Below are positions 23,881 to 32,332 of a DNA stretch of 34,430 nucleotides, in pieces. The DNA comes from CAG-1031 sp964391735 (GTDB taxonomy: Bacteria; Bacteroidota; Bacteroidia; Bacteroidales; Muribaculaceae), in assembly GCA_964391735.1 (NCBI GenBank), contig CAYMNF010000014.1, positions 1-34,430 on the forward strand, given 5' to 3'. Position numbers and translations under genes: made by a program. Within the stretch, counting starts at the first letter, position 1; the number at the start of each line of letters is the position of its first letter. The notes beneath the pieces were generated by a model. That model saw only the letters and a list, made by a program, of their open reading frames with translations, did not search any database and had not been told where the DNA came from.

Positions 23881-26094
23881 TTATCTCAATTTCTCAATTT
23901 TATGTACATTGCCCACAAGCCATAGAATATCATGAGGGAGGAAAGGTGTTGTGGCGTCAGGGGTTAAAAACTCGTTGCCCCTTTGCAAGTTTACCAGCAA
24001 CGCTTGATACTTTCCACGCAAGTCGGCCGTGGAAGTTGTCAGCCCAATTATAGGTGATGAATCAGACAACTGTATGGACTTCAGCCTGATGTCATCTGTT
24101 GAGACTGTCTGTTTTGCATCATCCTCTTTTTCAAGAATGGGGATAACGGTTTGTATCTGCTCCTCGGTGCCAATAATACCCAGTACATCCCCGGGGAAAA
24201 GTCTGGCGTGAGGGCCCGGAACCATTATTGTTTCCCCACCCCGTTGGATTGAAGCCACATTTACGCCATAATTTTTTCGTAGCTGAGATTGCCCGAGCTG
24301 TTCGCCAATGAGGGGTGAGTCAAACCCGACCTTGACAAATGCCAGGTGCATATTGCTGACAAGGTTGTTGTTGCGACCGGTACGGCGCAAATCTTTCTCA
24401 TTGAGGTTGTCAATGAACCGGGTCTCAAACATCTTCATACGATGCCTTACCCGTTTGGAGAATACCAACAGCAGCAGGAAAAATCCCGCCAGGCCCCATG
24501 TCCACCCTACCTTGAGAGAGTAAACGGATGAGAGCAGATAAACCATAAAGCCGAGCGCAAGGAGCAGGCGCACAACCGTCATTACGTGCAAGGGGAGGTC
24601 AAAATGCGCGTTTGCCTTACGCAATCTTTTCCTTTCAGTTCTCTTTGAGGCCGGCAAAGACAGGGCAACTAAAAATGGTGACATCAATATGAATGTGCAT
24701 ATCACGCCGATAAGTTTTCCCCACTGCGGGGTAAAATGTGAGATGAACGGAATCAGCCACTTGAGGCCAAGCAGCATTATTGCAGTAAGGAGTATGCCAT
24801 ATAGCGAGATGCGCCACAGGTAACGTTGAAATACCGACTTCCATAACTCCTTGGTCTCACACTCGGTCTGTGCGTTCTCTGAATATCTGTCAATAAGGAA
24901 ATGGAACTTTTCAGGCAAATGTCTCTCTACGAACCGGTAGAATGGGTTAGCCATTCTGATAAAATAGGGGGTTGTGAACGTTGTCAGGACAGATACAGCC
25001 ACCACAATCGGATAAATATCATGGTTAAGCACGCCAAGGCTCATACCCAAAGTAGCAATGATGAATGCGAACTCACCTATCTGAGTCAATGAGAAACCGC
25101 TCTGTATTGCCACCTTGAGGGTTTGGCCCGTCAATAACATTCCCGAGGTCCCGAAAACTATCATTCCCACTATCACTACCGCTGACAGCAACAGGATGGG
25201 TCCCCAGAACCTGGCGATAACCTCAGGGTTGACCATCATCCCGACTGAGATGAAGAAGACTGAGCCGAATAGGTCCTTTACCGGGGTTGTGATATGCTCA
25301 ATGCGCTCAGAGAAACTTGTCCCGGCTAAAATTGAACCCATAACAAAAGCCCCGAGCGCCAGCGAGAATCCGCAATAGACCGAGAACACGGCCATGCCGA
25401 GGCATAAACCCATTGATACAATGAGGAGGGTCTCTCCATTGAGATACCTTCTGCACAGGTTCAACAATGAGGGCAGAACAAAGACACCCACCAGGAACCA
25501 CATCACCAGGAAGAAAATCAATTTGAGGACGCTGAATAGCATCTGCCCCCCTTCAACAGAATTGTTAATGGCAATGGAAGAAAGCAAAACCATCATGACG
25601 ACGGCAAAAAGATCTTCAACAATCAGTACCGCCAAAACCAATGAGGCAAACTTTTTTTGCCGCAAGTTCATGTCGGTAAAGGCCTTGATAATAATAGTTG
25701 TTGAGGACATAGACAGCATGCCGCCCAAGAAAAGGCTATTGATGTTGTTAAAGCCCATCAGACGCCCGATGGCGAACCCAACAGCCAACATCCCCGTGAC
25801 AATAATCAGTGCTGTTATAACCGCAGAGCCACCCGCATTCAGTAGCTTCTTGAAACTGAACTCAAGGCCCAGGGAAAACAACAGAACTATTATACCTATT
25901 TGAGCCCAAAACTCAATATTAGCCTCAGTGGTTACCGAGGGCAAATAGGTAAAATTGGGGCTTGCCAAAAAACCGGCAACAATATATCCCAAGACAACCG
26001 GCTGCTTCATCCACTTGAATAACAAGGTGGTGAAAGCACCCAAAATCAATATAAAGGCTAAGTCCCGAATCAGGCTTTCAATGTTCATTTCCAT
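23881..26094 (-). CDS. Kef-type cation:proton antiporter with two TrkA-C domains
   Basis: The 737-residue product is a CPA2-family antiporter. Residues about 1-390 form the transport domain with some twelve helices (for example LGYIVAGFLASPNF, LLFSLGLEFSFKKL and LSMSSTTIIIKAF). Extra membrane helices lie at about 415-555. The C-terminal region carries two TrkA-C (RCK-C) ligand domains at about 590-660 and 665-737 (VPGPHARLFPGDVLGIIG and FLPHDILWLVGN). A TrkA-N nucleotide-binding domain, present in KefB/KefC, is absent. It probably exchanges K+ or Na+ for protons at the inner membrane; the ion is not determined by the sequence. Starts at 26094 or 26088 are both possible. Confidence 0.9.
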   Translation of the reverse strand: MEMNIESLIRDLAFILILGAFTTLLFKWMKQPVVLGYIVAGFLASPNFTYLPSVTTEANIEFWAQIGIIVLLFSLGLEFSFKKLLNAGGSAVITALIIVTGMLAVGFAIGRLMGFNNINSLFLGGMLSMSSTTIIIKAFTDMNLRQKKFASLVLAVLIVEDLFAVVMMVLLSSIAINNSVEGGQMLFSVLKLIFFLVMWFLVGVFVLPSLLNLCRRYLNGETLLIVSMGLCLGMAVFSVYCGFSLALGAFVMGSILAGTSFSERIEHITTPVKDLFGSVFFISVGMMVNPEVIARFWGPILLLSAVVIVGMIVFGTSGMLLTGQTLKVAIQSGFSLTQIGEFAFIIATLGMSLGVLNHDIYPIVVAVSVLTTFTTPYFIRMANPFYRFVERHLPEKFHFLIDRYSENAQTECETKELWKSVFQRYLWRISLYGILLTAIMLLGLKWLIPFISHFTPQWGKLIGVICTFILMSPFLVALSLPASKRTERKRLRKANAHFDLPLHVMTVVRLLLALGFMVYLLSSVYSLKVGWTWGLAGFFLLLLVFSKRVRHRMKMFETRFIDNLNEKDLRRTGRNNNLVSNMHLAFVKVGFDSPLIGEQLGQSQLRKNYGVNVASIQRGGETIMVPGPHARLFPGDVLGIIGTEEQIQTVIPILEKEDDAKQTVSTDDIRLKSIQLSDSSPIIGLTTSTADLRGKYQALLVNLQRGNEFLTPDATTPFLPHDILWLVGNVHKIEKLR

Positions 26095-26124
26095 ACTCTC
26101 ACTCTTTGATTGAAAGTGGGCCTA

Positions 26125-26841
26125 TTACGTTATACTTGCCTGGTTGGATATTGAAATAGCTATGGTCTTCTGAACTGAGCTAATCTCACGAAACAACTCT
26201 ATAAGGTCGCTGTGTTCACGTAACAAAACCACAAGATTTAGGCGGGTTGTGTTCTCCTGATAGTCATACTCCACAAAATAGTTGGTGAGGACTACCTGAT
26301 TCTCCTTCAACACTTTGGCGTATGGGGCGATGTCTGAGATTACGCCGCTGAGTTTCAGGCGTATTATGCGGCTCTCGCTGCCAACATTTACACGTCGCTC
26401 TATTGTTTCAAGCACCAACAGAACAAACAATACCAAAATGGTGGTGACGACTGACACAAGATACATGCCGACACCGACAGCCATCCCGACAATAGCGACA
26501 ATCCAAATTCCGGCAGCGGTGGTCAATCCACGCACTAACCCTTTCATTTGTATGATAGTACCCGCGCCCAAGAAACCGATACCGGTGATAACCTGAGCGG
26601 CTATACGCCCCGGGTCACCGTTTTTCAGCCCCAGATACTCCTGCGGGACATAGATACTCAACAACATTGCCAAGGTAGCACCCATTGAGATCAATGCAAA
26701 GGTGCGTATGCCGGCAATCTGTCCTTTACGTTTGCGCTCCATCCCTATCAGGCTCCCTAACAAAAGGCTTAGCAGGAGCCTGACAGTACAAGAGACCGAG
26801 TTAAGTTCGGTGCCGCTTATCGCTTCAATAAATGACTGCAA
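26125..26841 (-). CDS. MgtC/SapB family membrane protein
   Basis: The 238-residue product has the MgtC/SapB domain (about 20-150), with the conserved start LLLSLLLGSLIGMERKRKGQIAGIRTFALISMGATLAM and then GRIAAQVITGIGFLGAGTII, AAGIWIVAIVGMAVG. A cytoplasmic ACT-like C-terminal domain follows (about 155-238). MgtC proteins influence magnesium homeostasis and ATP synthase in pathogens; many family members have other or unknown roles. It lies between the coiled-coil protein gene (24 bases) and the antiporter gene (30 bases) in the same run. Confidence 0.92.
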   Translation of the reverse strand: MQSFIEAISGTELNSVSCTVRLLLSLLLGSLIGMERKRKGQIAGIRTFALISMGATLAMLLSIYVPQEYLGLKNGDPGRIAAQVITGIGFLGAGTIIQMKGLVRGLTTAAGIWIVAIVGMAVGVGMYLVSVVTTILVLFVLLVLETIERRVNVGSESRIIRLKLSGVISDIAPYAKVLKENQVVLTNYFVEYDYQENTTRLNLVVLLREHSDLIELFREISSVQKTIAISISNQASIT

Positions 26842-26865
26842 AATTTCAGGACTTACAGTGGGTGA

Positions 26866-27825
26866 TTATTTCATTGAGAAGGAACGGCTGCACAGACGAT
26901 ACCCGTCGGTAAAGAGTTCCACTGTGTAGTTGCCGGGGTTGAGGACGGTATTTACGTCCCAATAAATGGTTATGCCGGCAATCTCATCGCCACCATAGTC
27001 AACCGTCTTTTTTGCGGAACAAGCAAGGGTTCCGCCTTCAAATTTGAACGTTCCCCCTGAGCCCAACAGTTGCCCCTCAGGGGAAGTCAACCGCATATAA
27101 ATAGTCTTTGGCCCGGTGGGTGTGGAGTTGTTTTGAGGTATGGTAAATGTCACTTTGAGCTGTTTGGCCTTGGTGATATTTTTTTCATTTTTCCCCTTTC
27201 CGTTCAACGCTGTCAATCCTACGCCGGTAACGTTAAGTTTTTCTGCCAGCTTGACACGTTCCTGCAACCCGTCGGCACGCGTTGTCTGTTCCTGTACGGT
27301 TGCAGAAAGCTCCTCGTTGCGTGAGCGCACCTCGCGGTTCTCGGTTTTCAACACCGAATTTTCGCGGCTCAATGAGTCAATCTGGGCAACATAGTGGCGC
27401 AAAAGGTTGCGAAGGGTATTGATCTCATCCTGTAGCTCAGCAATCTTTTTACGGTCAACCTGTCGACCCTCACGCGCGGCCTTTTTAGCGGCCTCAAGTT
27501 GAGAACGCGCATCCTTTAACTGACGCTGCAACTCCTCAACACGCTGTTTGGCAGCAGTGAATTTGGCAAAGATAGTATCGTTCTGCAGCTTAATGGTCTC
27601 TGTCTCAAGCTGTTCGATTTGCGAGGTGGCGTTGTCAAATTCTTGCTGCAAAAGCTGTTGCTCGGTGTCAACCTGCAAACGGGCATTCAAATCCTCAGCC
27701 TCCTTTACTCGCTTGTTAAGGTTTGAGGTGTACAGAACCCCGGCCACCACTGCTACAATCAGCAGTACGCCAAGGACTATAACCCCCCACTTCATCCAAC
27801 TGTTGTTACCTGTGTTATTAGTCAT
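26866..27825 (-). CDS. Membrane-anchored coiled-coil protein of unknown function
   Basis: This 319-residue protein has an N-terminal membrane helix (about 13-33, GVIVLGVLLIVAVVAGVLYT), a long coiled coil (about 35-195, rich in E, Q, L, R with heptad spacing), and a C-terminal beta-rich domain (about 200-319) that starts VTGVGLTALNGKG and ends ELFTDGYRLCSRSFSMK. The C-terminal part resembles small immunoglobulin-like or carbohydrate-binding folds in style, but I cannot name a family. It lies directly after the MCE/MlaD gene and an amidase gene, so an envelope role such as spanning the periplasm is a reasonable inference. Two cysteines (LACSA and LCSRS) are present in the beta domain. Confidence 0.8.
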   Translation of the reverse strand: MTNNTGNNSWMKWGVIVLGVLLIVAVVAGVLYTSNLNKRVKEAEDLNARLQVDTEQQLLQQEFDNATSQIEQLETETIKLQNDTIFAKFTAAKQRVEELQRQLKDARSQLEAAKKAAREGRQVDRKKIAELQDEINTLRNLLRHYVAQIDSLSRENSVLKTENREVRSRNEELSATVQEQTTRADGLQERVKLAEKLNVTGVGLTALNGKGKNEKNITKAKQLKVTFTIPQNNSTPTGPKTIYMRLTSPEGQLLGSGGTFKFEGGTLACSAKKTVDYGGDEIAGITIYWDVNTVLNPGNYTVELFTDGYRLCSRSFSMK

Positions 27826-27855
27826 GATGTGTCAGTGCTTTCGCGATGATGTTTA

Positions 27856-28800
27856 TCAGAATAATTTTATAGCAGGGATATACCTTTTGGGTTGACGTTT
27901 AACATCAACCAGAATAGAATCAAGATGTACCGACAAGCTGTTGATGTTGTTGTACAGTGCAGGGTCATGCATCAGCAACCCCAAGGAAGAATTGGGGTCA
28001 TTGAGCTGCTCGGCAAGCTGAGCCAAACTGCGTGATGTGGCATTGATGTTGCGCAGGGTTGAGTCTACGGGGGCATCCTTCAATACACTGCTAAGGACCG
28101 CGAGATCCTGAGATATTTTGTTGAGATTAGCGGCGAGTTGTTTGACGTCCCCCATGGCTTGAGAGGCTCCCCCCACGGTATTGCTTACGTTGTTCATTAT
28201 GGAGGGCATGGGGACCATGGCACGGTTAAGGGTTGCCACAGAAACCTCCAGACCTGCCAATACATTATCCAACCGGTATATCGATGAGTTCAATGCCGGA
28301 TTGCCGGCCAAAGCTGTAACAGTGTCAAGGAGCATATTCACACGCGGCACCGTCTCATCCATTATGGGCATAACCTTTTCACTGATTGCCTGCATCATCC
28401 CCGGCGAGATAACACCCGGCAGAGCATCGCCGGCCTTGTAATAGTCCGGAGCATTCCCCATTATCAGGTCAATAGAGGCAGTGCCGAGCATATCGCTGAC
28501 AATCATTGCTTTTGTCCCCTTGGGGATTTTAAGCTCATTGTCCAGACTGAGCTCAACCAGTATATGGCCCGGGTTATCATATTGATATTTAATCTCTCGT
28601 ACCAATCCAACCTTGAAACCGTTCACGGTGATCGGTGCTGATTGGGTAAGACCCTGCACGTCGGTATAGGTAACAAAATAATAATTTGATGTATGGAACA
28701 GGTTTATACCCTTAAGATAATTTATGCCAAAAAACAATACTACTAACGACACAAGAACCGTAAGGCCTATCCAGAATTCTCTACGGAACAATTTTTTCAT
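27856..28800 (-). CDS. MlaD/MCE family lipid transport protein
   Basis: MCE proteins are substrate-binding parts of lipid transport systems such as Mla, which moves phospholipids between the membranes. The 314-residue product has one N-terminal membrane helix (about 9-29, FWIGLTVLVSLVVLFFGINYL) and the MCE domain (about 36-115) with YTDVQGLTQSAPITVNGFKVG. A long helical tail follows with LAANLNKISQDLAVLSSVLKD. The partner permease (MlaE) and ATPase (MlaF) are not in this window. It is 46 bases downstream of the amidase gene. Confidence 0.92.
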   Translation of the reverse strand: MKKLFRREFWIGLTVLVSLVVLFFGINYLKGINLFHTSNYYFVTYTDVQGLTQSAPITVNGFKVGLVREIKYQYDNPGHILVELSLDNELKIPKGTKAMIVSDMLGTASIDLIMGNAPDYYKAGDALPGVISPGMMQAISEKVMPIMDETVPRVNMLLDTVTALAGNPALNSSIYRLDNVLAGLEVSVATLNRAMVPMPSIMNNVSNTVGGASQAMGDVKQLAANLNKISQDLAVLSSVLKDAPVDSTLRNINATSRSLAQLAEQLNDPNSSLGLLMHDPALYNNINSLSVHLDSILVDVKRQPKRYIPAIKLF

Positions 28801-28846
28801 TTTTATTTTGATAACTTCGGTTGGGATTTCAATATACTTAATAAAC

Positions 28847-30007
28847 TCACTTTTTAACCCTTTGTCCGTCTCGCCAGGTTATGATGAACGCATCGGGGTA
28901 ACGCTCCTTCACGGTTGAGAGAGCTTTCTGGGCATCCTTCAGATTGCCATAGTCTCCCAACGTGTACTTCACAATCCCGTTCTCGGTGTAATGGTTTATC
29001 ACTTCACCGGGGAAAGATATGCGACTGTCACTCACAGGTAGAACTTTTGCCGAGGTCAAGAACTGAACGCGGAAGGTAGTGGCACCCGGTGTAGCGGGGG
29101 TCTCTTTGACAGCAGGTTTAACCCCGGGTTGTGGCTTGGAGGGCTTGATGCGCTTAAGGTTTTTTGAGGGTTTTGTATCTTGCTTAGCGGGAGCCTCGGG
29201 CTTCTGATTGGTAAACCCTACATTGTTTTTGTAATTCAAGATACCCTGAGCAATTGCCTCCGCCAATTGGTCGCGTCCGGCCTCAGAGCCCAAAAACTCC
29301 TCAACCTCAGGGTTACAGATAAAGTCCAGCTCAACAAGCACCGAGGGCATAGAGGTGCGAACCAATACCCAGAATGGCTCTTGCTTTACGCCAAGATTGA
29401 CACGCCCGGCCTTTGATGACATCTCACTACAAATTAGTCCGGCAAGATTCAGGCTGCGGTCAATATGATTGTTTTGGGCGAGTTCAAAAATGATGTAACT
29501 CTCGGTTGAATTGGGGTCAAAACCGTTATAGGTCGTTGAATAATCATCCTCAAGTTGAATAACTGAGTTCTCACGCTTTGCCACCTCAAGATTGGTAGCC
29601 GCACGACTAAGCCCCATGGTATATACCGAGGCGCCCTGGCGTTTATCCCGGCCGGCAGCAGTCTCGGGGAGAGAGTTGGTGTGGATTGACACAAAGATGT
29701 CGCCCTTTGCAGCATTGGCAATATCACATCTTTGTTGCAGAGGCAAAAACACGTCGGTTGAGCGGGTCATTACAACCTTGACATCCTTTTTCCCGGACAA
29801 TATCTTGGCAACCCTTTGGGCAACCGCCAAATTGATGTCCTTTTCCTTGACAGACGTCCCCACGCAGCCTGAGTCCTTGCCACCATGCCCTGCATCTATC
29901 ACAACAGTAAAGGCACCGGCTGAAACCGCCGATACCAAAACCGACAGCATGATCAACAGATGCCGGGATATATCGTGTATTCTTTGCGCAATCATAACCT
30001 TAGACAA
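28847..30007 (-). CDS. N-acetylmuramoyl-L-alanine amidase (Amidase_3) with SPOR-like C-terminus
   Basis: This periplasmic zinc amidase removes stem peptides from peptidoglycan, typically during daughter cell separation. The 386-residue product has a signal peptide (about 1-31, LLIMLSVLVSAVSAGA). The Amidase_3 domain (about 33-240) carries VVIDAGHGGKDSG with zinc ligand His41, SIHTNSLP, and LVELDFICN with the catalytic Glu. A Lys/Pro-rich linker (about 248-295) leads to a SPOR-like domain (about 300-380, VQFLTSAK, YTLGDYGNLKDAQKALSTV), a fold that binds denuded glycan strands at the septum. It is the first gene of the seven-gene minus-strand run and has a candidate promoter at 30037-30044. Confidence 0.93.
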   Translation of the reverse strand: MSKVMIAQRIHDISRHLLIMLSVLVSAVSAGAFTVVIDAGHGGKDSGCVGTSVKEKDINLAVAQRVAKILSGKKDVKVVMTRSTDVFLPLQQRCDIANAAKGDIFVSIHTNSLPETAAGRDKRQGASVYTMGLSRAATNLEVAKRENSVIQLEDDYSTTYNGFDPNSTESYIIFELAQNNHIDRSLNLAGLICSEMSSKAGRVNLGVKQEPFWVLVRTSMPSVLVELDFICNPEVEEFLGSEAGRDQLAEAIAQGILNYKNNVGFTNQKPEAPAKQDTKPSKNLKRIKPSKPQPGVKPAVKETPATPGATTFRVQFLTSAKVLPVSDSRISFPGEVINHYTENGIVKYTLGDYGNLKDAQKALSTVKERYPDAFIITWRDGQRVKK

Positions 30008-30036
30008 GAATTTGCTTGAAGCATGCTTCTGCCCTG

Positions 30037-30044
30037 CAAAAATA
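30037..30044 (-). promoter_or_regulatory. -7 promoter element of the amidase operon
   Basis: On the minus strand TATTTTTG matches TAnnTTTG exactly, 29 bases before the amidase ATG. No clear -33 element was found. It touches a perfect inverted repeat at 30043-30058 that could bind a regulator. Confidence 0.55.
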
Positions 30045-30058
30045 GCAAAAATTTGCTA
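30043..30058. repeat. Perfect inverted repeat in the amidase-trmH intergenic region
   Basis: TAGCAAA and TTTGCTA form a seven-base inverted repeat around AA, overlapping the end of the amidase -7 element and lying upstream of the trmH-like promoter. It could be an operator for the divergent pair. It has no T-run and no stem length suited to termination. Chance occurrence is possible. Confidence 0.4.
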
Positions 30059-30079
30059 AATCTCAGTTACCCGTGTGCA

Positions 30080-30111
30080 TTTGGTGAAATGAGATGAAGG
30101 ATTTAACTTTG
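30080..30111 (+). promoter_or_regulatory. Promoter of the trmH-like gene, placed for a leaderless transcript
   Basis: TTTG at 30080-30083 and TAACTTTG at 30104-30111 are separated by 20 bases, matching both Bacteroidota promoter elements. Transcription would start at about 30115-30118, and an in-frame ATG begins at 30118. The promoter lies inside the longer open frame that starts at ATG 30094, which argues for 30118 as the real start. Confidence 0.65.
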
Positions 30112-30117
30112 CCGGTG

Positions 30118-30669
30118 ATGAAGAAGAAAAGCATTTGGGATCTTGATCGCCCGGATATAGCTACCTTTCGGGAGCAACCTAAGTTACCATTGGTAGTGGT
30201 TTTGGACAATGTAAGAAGCCTTAACAACATCGGTTCGATATTCCGCACAGCCGATGCCTTTGCCATTGAGGGGCTGATACTTTGCGGGATTTCAACTCCC
30301 CCGCCCTCGCCTGAGATTCATAAGACTGCTCTCGGGGCAGAAGATTCTGTGGCCTGGAAATATTTCCCCACCACAATGGAGGCGGTGAAGTTTCTTCAGG
30401 GACAAGGGTATGAGTTGTGCTGCCTGGAGCAGGTAATGGACAGCGTACCCCTACAAGAGTTCAGGCCCAAAGCAGGCTCAAAATATGCCCTTGTTGTTGG
30501 GCATGAGGTTGAGGGTGTCGACCCTGCAGTGGTTGACTGTTGCAGCACGGCAATTGAGATTCCGCAGTGCGGCACAAAGCATTCCCTGAACGTTGCCGTG
30601 TCTGCAGGGGTAGCAATGTGGCACTTTTTCAGCGACCCCCGGTTTGGCTTAGCTGTTGCAGCAAAGTGA
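30118..30669 (+). CDS. TrmH/SpoU family RNA 2'-O-methyltransferase
   Basis: SpoU-type enzymes methylate the 2'-hydroxyl of a ribose in tRNA or rRNA using S-adenosylmethionine and form knotted dimers. From ATG 30118 the product is 183 residues and begins MKKKSIWDLDRPDIATF. All three SpoU motifs are present: LDNVRSLNNIGSIFRTADAF (motif 1), YALVVGHEVEGVDPAVVD (motif 2) and IEIPQCGTKHSLNVAVSAGVAMW (motif 3), so the catalytic Arg and the trefoil knot should be intact. The exact target nucleotide cannot be told. I prefer 30118 over 30094 because the best promoter lies between them and because the shorter N-terminus fits homologues as I recall them. Its 3' end overlaps the phosphoethanolamine transferase gene by 41 bases on the opposite strand. 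Confidence 0.88.
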   Translation: MKKKSIWDLDRPDIATFREQPKLPLVVVLDNVRSLNNIGSIFRTADAFAIEGLILCGISTPPPSPEIHKTALGAEDSVAWKYFPTTMEAVKFLQGQGYELCCLEQVMDSVPLQEFRPKAGSKYALVVGHEVEGVDPAVVDCCSTAIEIPQCGTKHSLNVAVSAGVAMWHFFSDPRFGLAVAAK

Positions 30670-32332
30670 TGTCGGGTTTCTGAAAACCTGATTTCTGCAG
30701 GGGCACTGACTCATTGAGGTCTGTAAGGTATGTTGGAGCCGTATTTGGGCGCATATCTGTGGCCGGGGAGTATCCCGACGGACGGTAGAGGGTGGAGAGC
30801 CCGGCAATATCAAGCGCAAGGGGGAAAAATGCTGCACTTGAGGATAGCATTTTGTGTTGATTCTCAACAATCCGACGATAAATTTCAGGATGCTCAGCCC
30901 TGTATGATGGAGAAGTCCACACAATAAACGGCACACGCACCTGATAAAAACTCGGTGAAGGCGAAGCATGCAAAAACAGATTGCGCGAGTCGTCAAATAT
31001 ATCCTCGCCGTGGTCAGAGGTATACAGCATAGCCGTTATACCCGGTTGATGGTTCACAATATCAATAAGACTGCTCAGAAGGCTGTCAGTGACAAGAATT
31101 GTATTGTCATATGCATTGTTGAGTTGTGCCTTATAGTTCTGTGATGCCGCCGGGTAGGTATCCGGCTTGAAGGGCCCCTCCTCGTACCTGTCGCGATAAC
31201 TGAAATGGCTGCCATAGGTGTGCAAAACTATCAGACGCTTCACGGCACTGTCTGTCGCCAAAGCCTCCTTTACGTATTTCAAAAGGGCAAGATCACCCTC
31301 CGGCAGACCCTCGGGGTATTTATCCCTAATGAAAACAGAGTGTTTGGCCTCCTCTCCCAACCTGTCAATATAACTGTGGTTACGCCGTTGGTTTGAGATG
31401 AAAGTCGTAGAATAGCCTGCCTCGGCAAAAGCGGTAAGGATGCCTTTAACTTTATCAATTGAGTCTCCGTAATTGACCGATGTAAGATGGGTCAGTAACA
31501 GCGGAACACTTTTATGCGTGGTATTGGATTGGCTCAAGGCCTTGTTAAAGGAAATGAGGCCGTCGGTACCGGAAAGCTGAGGATTGGTAGGACGGTTGTA
31601 TCCGTTGAGCTGCCAACGGTCGCCACGTGAGTTCTCCCCGACAACAAGGATGTAGGTTTCAGGTAGAGAATCCGGGCGGGTTGATGTTGTCCCAAAGACA
31701 AACTTAGCCGCAGTCTCCTTACTGTTTGATGAACGGCTATGCTCCACAAAAGCCTTTCCCAGATTATAGCACACATTAACCGGAAACAGGTCACGTTCAT
31801 ACCTATAACTCCCTTTTACGACAAAGGGGACTGTGAGGGCCAACCCGATGACAAATGCCGAGACAGCCCACGGGAAAGACCTAACAACAATAGCCTTTTT
31901 ATGCTTTAACAAGAGCCATATTGAACATACCAATACAGGAAGGTAAAGCAGAATTACAAGGCCCACCGATATCCAAAGATTGCCCAACAGCTCCCCTACC
32001 TCATCAGGATTGGTTGTCACAAAATTCAGGAACATATCCACTGCTATGACGTTACGTCCATACAGCCCCAAAAGCACTATCTCCCAACCGTTGAAAATCA
32101 TAAAGGGAAGGAGCCATAAGACAGCCTTAGACAAGTTTTTCCATGCGCTGAGCCAGATAGCGTAGAAAGCCCCGGCCAACAATGCACCTCCTATCCTTGC
32201 AAGTACGGGAGGTGCCTCGGTGAACATAAGAGCGACGGGGGGAACCATCATTACAATAAAACTCCACCACCAGAGTAGCGGGGAGTCATCAATTCTCTGT
32301 TGCAAACGCTTAAAAAGCCTCATTGATTCCAA
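30629..32332 (-). CDS. Phosphoethanolamine transferase (EptA-like)
   Basis: These enzymes transfer phosphoethanolamine from phosphatidylethanolamine to lipid A or other glycans at the outer face of the inner membrane, which lowers surface charge and can raise resistance to cationic peptides. The 567-residue product has about five membrane helices (about 20-175) and a sulfatase-fold domain. Metal and catalytic motifs are visible: VVGENSRGDRWQLNGYNRP with Glu233, the nucleophile region SQSNTTHKSVP with Thr272 as the likely nucleophile, and YTSDHGEDIFDD. Bacteroidales lipid A is known to carry phosphoethanolamine, so a lipid A target is plausible. It overlaps the upstream barrel gene by 23 bases and converges on the trmH-like gene. 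Confidence 0.9.
   Translation of the reverse strand: MESMRLFKRLQQRIDDSPLLWWWSFIVMMVPPVALMFTEAPPVLARIGGALLAGAFYAIWLSAWKNLSKAVLWLLPFMIFNGWEIVLLGLYGRNVIAVDMFLNFVTTNPDEVGELLGNLWISVGLVILLYLPVLVCSIWLLLKHKKAIVVRSFPWAVSAFVIGLALTVPFVVKGSYRYERDLFPVNVCYNLGKAFVEHSRSSNSKETAAKFVFGTTSTRPDSLPETYILVVGENSRGDRWQLNGYNRPTNPQLSGTDGLISFNKALSQSNTTHKSVPLLLTHLTSVNYGDSIDKVKGILTAFAEAGYSTTFISNQRRNHSYIDRLGEEAKHSVFIRDKYPEGLPEGDLALLKYVKEALATDSAVKRLIVLHTYGSHFSYRDRYEEGPFKPDTYPAASQNYKAQLNNAYDNTILVTDSLLSSLIDIVNHQPGITAMLYTSDHGEDIFDDSRNLFLHASPSPSFYQVRVPFIVWTSPSYRAEHPEIYRRIVENQHKMLSSSAAFFPLALDIAGLSTLYRPSGYSPATDMRPNTAPTYLTDLNESVPLQKSGFQKPDITLLQQLSQTGGR

Noticed and set aside
25394..25903. 169-codon open frame antisense to the Kef-type antiporter gene, and similar long frames antisense to mreB and kbl
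   Set aside because: Composition is that of a reverse-strand shadow, with no family resemblance, and the sense genes are firmly identified.
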